Shown here piece by piece: positions 29,903-40,883 of a stretch of 45,861 bases of DNA. The DNA comes from Phoma sp. XZ068 (Eukaryota; Ascomycota; Dothideomycetes; Pleosporales; Didymellaceae): positions 1 through 45,861 of the forward strand of contig RBKR01000032.1 of assembly GCA_004835665.1 (NCBI GenBank), in the 5' to 3' direction. A program made the position numbers and the translations under genes. Each line of letters opens with the position of its first letter. Position 1 is the stretch's first letter. The notes below the pieces were generated by a model, which was not told the DNA's origin, made no database searches, and saw nothing but the letters and a program-made list of their open reading frames with translations.

Positions 29903-32047
29903 CCGTGATCGGCCACCCGATGCGCACGGTCACCCGATGCACACCCCACCTCAATTCATCTTGTTTTTGAACCTACTATAGCTCAACACCACAATGCCTT
30001 TACAAGAAGCCCTTGCAGAGATAGATAGATTAAAACCAGGAGCAAAACTTTCATACCAAGCACTTGCCAAAAAACATGGTTGCAGCCGATCAACTTTGAC
30101 GCGTCAACACCAAGGTCAGGTAATACCCCACCAAGAAGAGGCATTGCAGCGACGTCTACTCCACCCACGCGATGAGGTAGAGGTTGTAAAATATATCAGA
30201 GAGCTTACAGAGAGGCACCTTATGCCTACAAGGCAAATGGTAACTAATTTTGTAACGCCTCTGTGTCGTTGGGAGCCTTCCGAGAGGTGGATAACCCGCT
30301 TCCTCAACCGTCACGCCGATGTACTTCTTCCTGCGTGGACCACGCCTATGGAATCTGGTCGTCACCACGCTGATTCTTGTGAGAAGTATCAAGTATACTT
30401 CGAACTACTGCACAGCAAAATGGCTGAGTACAACGTGCTACCTGAGAATACCTACAATATGGATGAGAAGGGCTTCGCGATTGGGGTCACTGGGAGGAGT
30501 AAACGGATCTTTGACAAGGTACTATACCACCAAAAGCACTTCAGGCAGAGTCTCCACGATGGTAACCGCGAGTGGGTAACCCTCCTAGCGACAATATGCG
30601 CCGATGGATCAGTACTACCGCCTTGCATCATCTATCCAGCAGCTGGGCGAGCCGTTCAGGCGAGCTGGGTAGCCCCAATCAACCCAAAAAAACACGATAT
30701 CTTCTTTACCACCTCACCTACTGGTTGGACGAACGACGATTTAGGTTTGACGTGGCTTGAACAGGTGTTTGAGCGGTACACTGCACCAAAATCTCGTAGA
30801 AGGTGGCGCCTACGTATCCAAGACGGTCACGGTAGCCATATAACGAAGGCCTTCATCGACTACTGCGACGCTCACAAGGTACTATTGATGGTCTATCCAC
30901 CTCACTCCACCCACACGTTGCAGCCGTTGGATGTGGTTTGCTTCAAGCCGCTCGCCCAAAACTACACCAAGGAGCTAGATGCTTGCACTCAGAGAGGCCA
31001 AGGCATAGTCTCTATAAATAAGAGCGACTTCTTCAACCTATTCTGGCCGGCTTGGGTGAATACCTTCACCAAAACGTTGGTTGAGACGTCCTTCTCAGCC
31101 ACAGGTATTCACCCACGCAACGCCGACGTTGTACTCGATAAGTTCAAGCCACCAACTCTAGTTAAGCTCGCAACTCCGCCTGAACAAACAGCACCTACCG
31201 CTGCACCTACTGCACCAAACTGGCTAAAAGCCAAGTCTCTATTGCGGGAGGTTGTGGGGGATGCAGTTAGTAGTCAATTAGGCCCGCTTGAACAGGCTAT
31301 CCACCAACTCCACGTGCAGTTTGAGTTGGTACAACACGAATTAGAAGAGGCCAAAACAGAGCTGGCGACTCAGAAGAAGAAGCCAAAGAAGCAGAAGGTA
31401 CTACCTCTATGCACACGTCGAATTGAGAGGCATGGCGGCGCAGTTTGGTGGAGTCCTTCATCTAAACAAGAGGCCGACGCACGTGACCGCGCAAATGAGG
31501 CCTATGAGGAGCAGTTGGAACTGGAAAAGGCGACTAAACGAGAGCTTCAACAGACCAAAAAGCTACTACAACAAAAAGAGAAGGACGAGAAGCAGGCGCG
31601 GCGTGCAGCAGAGAAGGAGGAGCGGGCCCGGGTCAAAGCTGTGAAGGACGCCGAAGTAGCTGAACGCCGGGCAGAAAAACAGCGTGAGAAACAAGCTCGC
31701 GACGCTCAAAAAGCTATACAATTACCCAAAACAGGTAAGCGAAAGGCCTCACAGTCTACAGCACCCAGAAAGAAGCAAAATCGCGGTGGTGTGGGTGGTG
31801 GTAGTCGGCCTATCGCTCATGATCGTTCCCCATCCCCACCACCAAAACTCAACAGCCGTGGCCGCAAGATCGCTCCACCAAAAAGATTTCAGTAGCAAAG
31901 TTTGTTGCATAGGTTTATAGAGCAATCCACCAGAAATTCTTGTGATAATATCTATTGTATGTGGCTTAATAGCCTCATTTTGGTGATACCCCAAAAAGTG
32001 GTGGGGTGCGCATCGGGTGACCGTGCGCATCGGGTGGCCGATCACGG
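29903..32047 (+). mobile_element. Pogo/Fot1-like DNA transposon B, intact
   Basis: The element is 2,145 bp with 48-bp TIRs at 29903-29950 and 32000-32047 that differ at one base and begin CCGTGATCGGCCACCC. It is flanked by TA at 29901-29902 and 32048-32049. The 10-mer CACCCGATGC occurs twice in each TIR, 17 bp apart. Its first seven bases equal those of element A, but the rest of the TIR differs, so it is a separate family. Confidence 0.92.
29994..31895 (+). CDS. Pogo-like DDE transposase B
   Basis: ATG 29994 gives 633 residues without interruption. The N-terminal psq-type helix-turn-helix is LAKKHGCSRSTLTRQHQG, followed by the second DNA-binding block RWITRFLNRHADVLL. Catalytic motifs sit at the same positions as in transposase A: NMDEKGFAIG near 155, QDGHGSH near 276 and HTLQPLDVVCFKPL near 311. 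The C-terminus is a long charged coiled coil, then GKRKASQ and NSRGRKIAPPKRF. Over the catalytic core it is clearly homologous to transposase A but well diverged, about half identical by eye. The frame is intact, consistent with recent activity. Confidence 0.93.
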   Translation: MPLQEALAEIDRLKPGAKLSYQALAKKHGCSRSTLTRQHQGQVIPHQEEALQRRLLHPRDEVEVVKYIRELTERHLMPTRQMVTNFVTPLCRWEPSERWITRFLNRHADVLLPAWTTPMESGRHHADSCEKYQVYFELLHSKMAEYNVLPENTYNMDEKGFAIGVTGRSKRIFDKVLYHQKHFRQSLHDGNREWVTLLATICADGSVLPPCIIYPAAGRAVQASWVAPINPKKHDIFFTTSPTGWTNDDLGLTWLEQVFERYTAPKSRRRWRLRIQDGHGSHITKAFIDYCDAHKVLLMVYPPHSTHTLQPLDVVCFKPLAQNYTKELDACTQRGQGIVSINKSDFFNLFWPAWVNTFTKTLVETSFSATGIHPRNADVVLDKFKPPTLVKLATPPEQTAPTAAPTAPNWLKAKSLLREVVGDAVSSQLGPLEQAIHQLHVQFELVQHELEEAKTELATQKKKPKKQKVLPLCTRRIERHGGAVWWSPSSKQEADARDRANEAYEEQLELEKATKRELQQTKKLLQQKEKDEKQARRAAEKEERARVKAVKDAEVAERRAEKQREKQARDAQKAIQLPKTGKRKASQSTAPRKKQNRGGVGGGSRPIAHDRSPSPPPKLNSRGRKIAPPKRFQ

Positions 32048-32161
32048 TACCGAGTCTAATTCCTCTTTTTCTAAGTGATTTCCTGTCTCTCGCAGGCATT
32101 CATCAAGACCTCTCACTATTGTCCATGCTCGCATCCCTACCTTATACAACATTCTTCCATT

Positions 32162-33495
32162 ATGGACAACGCTCTGCTTCCATCTCCTGCTTCTCCTGCG
32201 TCTCCTCTTTCTGTAGCTCTATCTCTTCCCCCACCTGCATATTCAGCGCGTATCTCTTCAGATCAGCTGTGGAAGATCAAGAATGCTAAATACCAATCCA
32301 CTTTCGTGAAGAAAGGCAAGCCGAGCTCAGAAGATTTCCAGAATCACCTCAAATACATCAAGGACCCGCACTTTACGAGCGCAGTCAGTGTCCATAATAG
32401 CACCACGTGACCGACATCTTACAAATCCTCACAGTACGGCCCCGATCATATAGCGCCGACCTCTGAGCTACCACGGCATATCAAGATACAGTACAGCCAG
32501 GGTTTTTGTCGCCTTACTGAACTTCTGGATAAATTCCAGGACTGCATTAGCGAAATGGGTCCTCTCCAAGAAGAGGACCTACTGTTCCTTCTTCTTCGTC
32601 GATTTGCGGATACCTCCGATGCGACCGTATATGCGGAGATTAGGCGTTCTAGAGCTGTCCAAATTTACGATTCCTCCATTCAGGAACCGCTAGTAGGTAG
32701 CCTACGCATTTGCGTCGCAACCGTGTTGACATAGAATTGCAGGAATCGATGATACTAGAAGGCGCTCTAACCCACGATACCAGTGTTATTCATGCTGACC
32801 TGAATATGAATTACTCCGAGCCGACGCAAGAGCAATCATTAGACGACACAGCCTACACTCTCCTACCCCAGACACCTTTAGAAGCAGTTGCTAACTGTGC
32901 TGTAACGGTCAATTTCCCCGCGTCGTTATCTATCGAATGTCCAGACAGCTCAAGCTTGTCTCTCGAGAATCCTCCAGATTATTCAAGCCCACACGATTGG
33001 ATAGAGATTCGACCAGAGCATGACTGGGATCAATTGCCAATCAAGTTCCAGCCTCCGAGCTTTCGCATACATCGATGTCACCATGGAGGAGTTGAGCGTG
33101 GTGAGGAAGATGATGCCTTCGAGCTACCTATGGGTTTTCCAGAAGTGTTGCATCATATAGACGAAACTTGCAACGACGTTTGTGATAACCAAATGATGCA
33201 TATTTACCGAAGAGCTAATTCATATAGATATCCAAGGCTACGTTCCGAATCCACAGTCTGCCAGGGCAGTCTCTGCCTCTAGAAGAAGGAGGCACACAGA
33301 GTTTTGAATGCGATTTGTTCGCCACTATCCCTTCGTTGTACATCACAGTCAAGCGGGATGGAAAGTTCTTAGTGTACGAGTGCTTCAAAAACAGAGAGGT
33401 TTGATATCTTCATACAATATTTTGTGCCGAAGCTGACAGTCACCTAGGAATGGATCTCATCTCACAACGGCCATGAGGAGTGTTCTGGGTGCTAG
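32162..33495 (+). CDS. Five-exon orphan protein
   Basis: Proposed exons 32162-32383, 32435-32696, 32735-33177, 33228-33398 and 33448-33495 sum to 1,146 nt (381 residues) with no internal stop. Introns 1, 3 and 4 have GT..AG ends, and introns 3 and 4 also have CTAAT or CTGAC branch points. Intron 2 (38 bp, GTAGCC donor) is the weakest. The product starts with a Pro/Ser-rich segment (MDNALLPSPASPASPLS), then AYSARISSDQLWKIKNAKYQ. It has an acidic middle (DWIEIRPEHDWDQLPIKF) and a C-terminal part FECDLFATIPSLYITVKRD ending EECSGC. No known family. It starts 115 bp from the end of pogo element B, so that insertion lies in its promoter region and may affect its expression. Confidence 0.55.
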
Positions 33496-34006
33496 GAAAA
33501 CCCGATAACAATGTGGTGGCGGGATTCTCAACTAGGTCTTATTTTAGATGCATATTGTGAGAACATGAAGTCTGCAAGAAGAATGAGAGCTGTGTTCTTT
33601 AAGGAGAGTAAAGCTCTCGAGACTATATACTGTATCAAGGAGTGATCTAACTGTGTTGGGTAAGGACTGTGTATGAGGATCATGTGATTTGGCAACACGG
33701 TTCTATAGCTATTTCTCCATCTCACGACTGGTCCGCAACGTGAAGCACCCCGGTGTTGGTCATGCCGTCGATTGTTTCGTTGACGCCATCAATTGCCAAA
33801 TTTACTTCAAGCCCCTGCATAGGTAATAGCGACTTTAAATGCAAAACTCAATTTCAAGGTGCTAGGAAGAAAGTCTAATAAAAGTAGAATATTTCTCTAA
33901 GCATTAGAGGCTACATTAGCCTAGAGGATGTACATTCCGGAAGTTTCTCCGAAGAGATACAGGAGCCTCGATAGCCTCCCGATACGGGGGTATGTTTAGC
34001 GAAGAA
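33496..34006. other. Intergenic up to the Mutator-like element
   Basis: No coding potential was recognised. The sequence ends at the left TIR of the Mutator-like element. Confidence 0.35.
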
Positions 34007-36818
34007 GGTTGGTGTGATTTGTCCCCCCGTTTTTAAGATTTGTCCCCCGCGCTAGCCATATCGCTACTAGCACCAGATACATTACAGTATTCAATTCACT
34101 TCGGATCTTGGTATGTGTGAAGGGAAGCTAAAGCTGAATTGTCTATATCGCTGGACTTTCCGTCTATTCACACCGTCGTCTCTTACGCGGTCCAAGACTT
34201 TTCCAGGCTTCTGACGCCGCCGCTGCAGCAGCGCGCTTAGGCCGCGGCGTAGATGCATCTCTAGGCTCAACAAGTGCATTTTGAGCATCAACTCGTGCAA
34301 ATCTCTCAGCATAGAAATCTTCCATGTCTCCAAATGATAGTTCCGAGCCATAGTTGGTGTGCAGGAAGCAAAGAGTCCTTGCGGCGCGAGAGCCATGTTG
34401 CGCGCTCCTACTAACTCTGCAGGATCCTCCTCCTGTCCTGTCTCGACCAGAAAGTTGGTAGCTGACATCATGTCATTGCAGTGATATAGAACGGGTTGAG
34501 ACCGTCGACTTTCAATGTCGGCAAAAATTCATCCAATGCTGGAGGCTGCCAAACAGGAGGTGGAGACACGGTCACTGACACAGCGACTGCTACAGGCGGA
34601 GATGAACGAACAGATGTAAGAGGAGGTAAAGGAGCGGGTGCTGGAATTTACACAGATATGCATGTGGTCACAGGGCCTGCGCCTGGAGCAGAAGTGGGGA
34701 ACCGAAACAGTGACAGATGTGATGACTTGCTGCAGAGCTTCAGCAAGTGTTTGGCAATGGGATTCATGGCGAGGTTGAAAGCGAGGAACAGAAGGGGGCA
34801 CGTGTCGTTCGAAAGCTGATGGGTCTCTGCGAGTCGATGCTTCCTTCCTCCTCGGCGCACCTCTTGTTTGAGCAGCGAGCGGCTCCAGGACGGACTGGTA
34901 CGGTGTAGAAGATGAGCGTAGCGACGGCCCATTCTCGCGTTGATAACGCCAATGATCATCATAGAGATGATTTAGACGTAGAGTTGCTCTAGCGGCCATC
35001 ACTTCTTGCAGCGTATGGCGACAGGGAAGACCGTTCGTTTTCTCGAAAAGACCCGAACAAGGATGCCCGCCCCGACGTTGCCTCTGCTCTTTCTGACGCA
35101 ACGAATCTTGTTGCCTGATGCGATCGATGGCTGGTGGAGAAAGGATGTCATGGATCCCAGGAGGTAGGAATGGCATTCACTCTAGTTTGTGCTGGAATTT
35201 GGTTCTGTGCTTGGAAGATGCAATCTCTGCGTACTTGCTGTATTGACTCTTGACCATCTGCTCGATCCTCCCGACGACACGAAGCAAGTCGCCTGTCGAT
35301 GCCATGAGATAGTCTTTCAAGACCTTGTGCATTCCTTCGACTGGTGAGCTTGTAATCGTGTTGTAGTGCCGGTGATGAGAGGTCCAAGCAGCTGCCCACT
35401 CTGTGCGTGTTAGGTATTGGTTCTCTTGCAAGTACCTGCAAAGCTCCGGCTGATGACTGTAGTCTTTGAGCAAATATGACTGTAGTCTTTGAGCAAATCG
35501 TTCCACTTGAACTGGAACTCTAGTGGCCTCTTTGCGTAGACCAGCGGCCCTGATTAGCCGTAGGTTGCTTGATATGGGAAAAGAGCTGTTTCAGAGCGCG
35601 ATCCCAACCACTAGGGCCAGCTTACCTGAGTCCAGCGCTTCATGAACGAAGCCCTTTGTTCAACGATCCTCTACTTTTCCTCTTTCGTCACACCATCAAC
35701 GTCTCGCCAAATCTGTCACACTTTCGTCTGGACGTTCTTATTGATGTGCAACACGCACAAGAGTTGAGGAACACCTGGAAGCAGCGAGCGAGCTGACATC
35801 TTCAATGCTTCTTCTTGACCGCTGATGAACACACGTGGTTGTTGCACGCCTGTCTTGAGGAGGAAGTTTGCGATTGCCCAGTGGTAGTCTGCATGTGTTT
35901 CATTGCTCAGGAAGCAGAAGCCCGCAGAGAAGAACGTCTGCAGATTGGTGCAGCCTAGTATGTGTAGCAGTGGAAGCTTGTACTTGTTGGTTCGATACGT
36001 GCAGTCCATCAGTAGGACGTCAGGGTTTGCCAGCAGAAGCTCGACCTGCTTCTGATGGGCAAAGAAGAGGTTTTGGACGTGATTGTTGCGGTCCTTTTTG
36101 ACCGCAAAAATCCAGTCCGGCGTGGACAGATTGTCTAGGAAAGCCTCTATTGAGGTTCTTCCGCCCAGCTGTTTCTCTCGGATCGTCTTTCTCTCGCCTC
36201 GGATGTCGGTGGCAGAGACCAGTGTGTCTTGGTCTTCACTCTGGATTGCAGCGAGGATCTGCATCGGCCGCGCCCCCGCATGGGTCATCAACTCGATCAC
36301 TTCCTTTTGTGCTGCTGTACATTTGCGATACACATTGTGCGCGCTAGGATTGATGGATGGGGAATGGTTGTGGTGCTTGTCCAGAACCTCCAGCTTCCAC
36401 TGCTCGCTTTGCTTCACCTTGAAAATGACCAGCTTGAAGGCACATCCTGTCGCGCGCGTGCTTGTGTTTAGCTTCGTCGCGCTTGACTGGTAGGTTCGTA
36501 ATCGGCCACAATGACAGTAGTATCGTGCCTTGACATCTGAGTTGTGAGGCTTGCTTCGCTTGAGAACAAAGCCGCAGCCGTGTTGCATGCCATGCGTTTT
36601 GAGAGCATCGTATGGCTTCTTCATAGGAGTTGTAGAGAAGCTCCAAAGGTGCCGGAATGGCTTCCATGATTATCATACGCAAAACTAGAGATAACCAACT
36701 ACAATGCAGAGAAGGGAATGAAGAGGTTAACGTGATACGGAGACGTGTGGATGTCGCGCTGTGGCAAATCTCAAAGGGGGGACAAATCTCAAAAAACGGG
36801 AGACAAATCACGCCAGCC
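34007..36818 (-). mobile_element. Mutator-like element (MULE), degenerate
   Basis: Imperfect TIRs lie at 34007-34048 and 36776-36818; both contain GTGATTTGTC, a CCCGTTTTT-type segment and AGATTTGTCCCCC. The right end holds a further copy of the CAAATCTCA motif. The flanking 9-mers AGCGAAGAA (left) and ATACAAGAA (right) match at 6 of 9 positions, compatible with a decayed 9-bp MULE target duplication. The interior is a broken MULE transposase gene. The length is about 2.8 kb. Confidence 0.75.
34529..36667 (-). pseudogene. MULE transposase, inactivated
   Basis: Coding starts at ATG 36667 (MEAIPAPLELLYNSYEE) and slips one base near 36620. It then reads a FAR1-type zinc-binding domain (YYCHCGRLRTY, ATGCAFKLVI, VLDKHHNHSPS) and the MULE catalytic domain (VLLMDCTYRTNKYKLPLLH, then LCVLHINKNV). 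It is stopped by TGA at 35716-35718 and TAG at 35671-35673. After a probable intron the C-terminal part continues (EFQFKWNDLLKDYSH, TITSSPVEGMHKVLKDYL) but is frameshifted by a 23-bp tandem duplication (35453-35475 = 35476-35498). A SWIM-type finger (CSGLFEKTNGLPCRH) near 35050 precedes a Pro/Arg-rich tail. The TGA and TAG fit TGG-to-TGA and CAG-to-TAG transitions. The copy cannot make transposase. Confidence 0.85.
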
Positions 36819-37237
36819 ATACAAGAAACTTCAGTTCATATCATATATCTATGGACCTGCATACTGTCACAACATATCACGCCTAGCTCTACTGACTAAT
36901 TCTAACTAAGCATAGCAGTTACAATAAGCTGTGATTTGAGCGTCCTACCGCCGCCAATTATTCTTCCCTGGTTTGTATCGTTGCGGTCGAATAGTACGAG
37001 GTGCATGTACTCGCCTGGCCTATCCGGCACAACTGCCCGACTCTTCGTGCTCGTGCGCGTGCTTGCATCCGACACCAGGATCGTCGTGTTTCTGGCAGCA
37101 GACGACCGCATGAGGGAAGATGCGGAGGTTTTGGTTTTCGCCATTGTTCCGAAGACGGGGTCCAATCTGAGGAGAAAGGATAATCAACACCTGACCCCTG
37201 CGTTAGACGGAGGGCGAGAGGGAGGCTCAGGTACATG
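36819..37237. other. Intergenic, nothing recognised
   Basis: A minus-strand frame (to 36958) continues out of the CBM1 repeats but is an out-of-phase shadow. The plus-strand ORF 36936-37268 shows no family motif. No other feature seen. Confidence 0.3.
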
Positions 37238-38945
37238 TCAAAGTCGCAATGGAGCGCATTGGGAGTAGAACGGGTTCTGCACCGTACAGGTCCAGCCCTC
37301 GGTGCATTGCGTGGGGCCACTCCAACCACTGCCACCACACCGGCCGTACGGCTGAGCAACGCTAGAGCTTGGAGAGCTGCTCGGAATACATTGCCAGTAG
37401 AACGAGTTCTGCACCGTACAGGTCCAGCCCTCGGTGCATTGCGTGGGGCCACTCCAACCACTGCCACCACACTGGCCGTACGGCTGCACAAGGCAAGAGC
37501 CTGGAGTTGCAGCTGGTGGCTGCTGTGATGCTGGAGCTTGCGATACTGGTGCTTGCGACGCTGGTGCTTGCGATGCTGGAGCTTGCACAGAGCTGCTCGG
37601 AATACATTGCCAGTAGAACGAGTTCTGCACCGTACAGGTCCAGCCCTCGGTGCATTGCGTGGGGCCACTCCAACCACTGCCACCACACTGGCCGTACGGC
37701 TGCACAAGGCCAGAGCTTGGAGTTGCAGCTGGTGGCTGCTGTGATGCTGGAGCTTGGGATGATGGTGCTTGCACAGAGCTGCTCGAAATACATTGCCAGT
37801 AGAACGAGTTCTGCACCGTACAGGTCCAGCCCTCGGTGCATTGCGTGGGGCCACTCCAACCACTGCCACCACACTGGCCGTACGGCTGAGCAACGCTAGA
37901 GCTTGGAGAGCTGCTCGGAATACATTGCCAGTAGAACGAGTTCTGTACCGTACAGGTCCAGCCCTCGGTGCATTGCGTGGGGCCACTCCAACCACTGCCA
38001 CCACACTTGCCGTACGGCCGCACAAGGCCAGAGCCTGGAGTTGCAGCTGGTGGCTGCTGTGATGCTGGAGCTTGCGATGCTGGTGCTTGCGATGCTAGTG
38101 CTTGCGATGCTATTGCTTGCACAGAGCTGCTCGAAATACATTGGGAGTAGAACGAGTTCTGCACCGTACAGGTCCAGCCCTCGGTGCATTGCGTGGGGCC
38201 ACTCCAACCACTGCCACCACACTGGCCGTACGGCTGAGCAACGCTAGAGCTTGGAGAGCTGCTCGGAATACATTGCCAGTAGAACGAGTTCTGCACCGTA
38301 CAGGTCCAGCCCTCGGTGCATTGCGTGAGGCCACTCCAACCACTGCCACCACACTTGCCGTACGGCTGCACAAGGCCAGAGCCTGGAGTTGCAGCTGGTG
38401 GCTGCTGTGATGCTGGAGCTTGCGATGCTGGTGCTTGCGATGCTAGTGCTTGCGATGCTATTGCTTGCACAGAGCTGCTCGAAATACATTGGGAGTAGAA
38501 TGGGTTCTGCACCGTACAAGTCCAGCCCTCGGTGCACTGCGTGGGGCCACTCCAACCACTGCCACCACACCGGCCGTACGGCTGAGCAACGCTAGAGCTT
38601 GGAGAGCTGCTCGGAATACATTGCCAGTAGAACGAGTTCTGCACCGTACAGGTCCAGCCCTCGGTGCATTGCGTGGGGCCACTCCAACCACTGCCACCAC
38701 ACTGGCCGTACGGCTGCACAAGGCCAGAGCTTGGAGTTGCAGCTGGTGGCTGCTGTGATGCTGGAGCTTGGGATGATGGTGCTTGCGATCCTGGTGCTTG
38801 CATAGAGCTGCTCGAAATACATTGCCAGTAGAACGAGTTCTGCACCGTACAGGTCCAGCCCTCGGTGCATTGCGTGGGGCCACTCCAACCACTGCCACCA
38901 CACTGGCCGTACGGCTGCACAAGGCAAGAGCATGGAGTTGCAGCT

Positions 38946-40607
38946 GGTGGCTGCTGTGATGCTGGTGCTTGAGATGCTGGTGCTTCCGCTGGTGCTTGCG
39001 ATGCTGGAACTTCTGACGATGCAGGAGCTTGCGATGATGGTGCTTGCGATGCTGGTGCTTGCGATGCTGGAGCGTCTGACGATGCAGGAGCTTGCGATGC
39101 TGGTGCTTGCGATGCTGGTGCTTCCGCTGGTGCTTGCGATGCTGGAGCTTCTGACGATGCAGGAGCTTGCGATGCTGGTGCTTCCGCTGGTGCTTGCGAT
39201 GCTGGAACTTCTGACGATGCTGGAGCTTGCGACGCTGGTGCTTGCGACGCTGGAACTTCTGACGATGCTGGTGCTTGCGATGCTGGTGCTTGCGACGCTG
39301 GTGCTTGCGACGCTGGTGCTTGCGACGCTGGAACTTCTGACGATGCTGGTGCTTGGGATGCTGGTGCTTGCGACGCTGGTGCTTGCGACGCTGGTGCTTC
39401 CGCTGGTGCTTGCGATGCTGGAGCTTCTGACGATGCAGGAGCTTGCGATGCTGGTGCTTCGCGCTGGTGCTTGCGACGCTGGAACTTCTGACGATGCAGG
39501 AGCTTGCGATGCTGGTGCTTCCGCTGGTGCTTGCGATGCTGGAACTTCTAACGATGCAGGAGCTTGCGATGCTGGTGCTTCCGCTGGTGCTTGCGATGCT
39601 GGAGCGTCTGACGATGCAGGAGCTTGCGATGCTGGTGCTTGCGATGCTGGTGCTTCCGCTGGTGCTTGCGATGCTGGAACTTCTGACGATGCAGGAGCTT
39701 GCGATGCTGGTGCTTCCGCTGGTGCTTCCGCTGGTGCTTGCGATGCTGGAGCGTCTGACGATGCAGGAGCTTGCGATGCTGGTGCTTGCGATGCTGGTGC
39801 TTCCGCTGGTGCTTGCGATGCTGGAACTTCTGACGATGCAGGAGCTTGCGATGCTGGTGCTTCCGCTGGTGCTTGCGATGCTGGTGCTTCCGCTGGTGCT
39901 TCCGCTGGTGCTTGCGATGCTGGAGCGTCTGACGATGCAGGATGCTGGTGCTTCCGCTGGTGCTTGCGATGCTGGAGCTTCTGACGATGCAGGAGCTTGC
40001 GATGCTGGTGCTTCTGCTGGTGCTTGCGATGCTGGTGCTTCCGCTGGTGCTTGCGATGCTGGAACTTCTGACGATGCAGGAGCTTGCGATGCTGGTGCTT
40101 CCGCTGGTGCTTGCGATGCTGGTGCTTCCGCTGGTGCTTCCGCTGGTGCTTGCGATGCTGGAGCTTCTGACGATGCAGGAGCTTGCGATGCTGGAACTTC
40201 TGACGATGCAGGAGCTTGCGATGCTGGTGCTTCCGCTGGTGCTTGCGATGCTGGAACTTCTAACGATGCAGGAGCTTGCGATGCTGGTGCTTCCGCTGGT
40301 GCTTGCGACGCTGGAACTTCTGACGATGCAGGAGCTTGCGATGCTGGTGCTTGCGATGCTGGTGCTTCCGCTGGTGCTTGCGATGCTGGTGCTTCCGCTG
40401 GTGCTTGCGACGCTGGAACTTCTGACGATGCAGGAGCTTGCGATGCTGGTGCTTCCGCTGGTGCTTGCGATGCTGGAACTTCTAACGATGCAGGAGCTTG
40501 CGATGCTGGTGCTTCCGCTGGTGCTTGCGATGCTGGAGCGTCTGACGATGCAGGAGCTTGCGATGCTGGTGCTTGCGATGCTGGTGCTTGCGATGCTGGA
40601 GCTTGCA
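38946..40607. repeat. Coding minisatellite, 15- and 12-bp units
   Basis: Units coding PASQA (15 bp), PAEA (12 bp) and PASSE/PASSD variants alternate irregularly. The two frame-breaking indels of the CBM1 gene (about 39461 and 39941) lie here, consistent with slippage in repeats. Similar PASQA arrays separate the CBM1 modules in 40.7-43.3 kb. Confidence 0.85.
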
Positions 40608-40883
40608 CAGAGCTGCTCGGAATACATTGCGAGTAGAATGGGTTCTGCACCGTACAGGTCCAGCCCTCGGTGCATTGCGTGGGGCCACTCCAACCACTGC
40701 CACCACACTGGCCGTACGGCTGCACAAGGCTAGAGCTTGGAGTTGCTGCTGGTGGCTGCTGTGATGCTGGAGCTTGGGATGCTGGTGCTTGCGATGCTGG
40801 TGCTTGCGATGCTGGAGCTTGCACAGAGCTGCTCGGAATACATTGCGAGTAGAATGGGTTCTGCACCGTACAGGTCCAGCCCC

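Noticed and set aside
29812..29949. Longer N-terminus of transposase A starting at 29949
   Set aside because: It would begin inside element B and read through both TIRs; MPGINDAIKQ at 29811 matches the start of transposase B.
33178..33447. Stop codons after 33282 suggested the orphan gene ends there
   Set aside because: Introns 33178-33227 and 33399-33447 with good branch points extend the frame to 33495.
33998..36827. Clean 9-bp target duplication for the MULE
   Set aside because: The flanks match at only 6 of 9 positions, so it is reported as degenerate, not confirmed.
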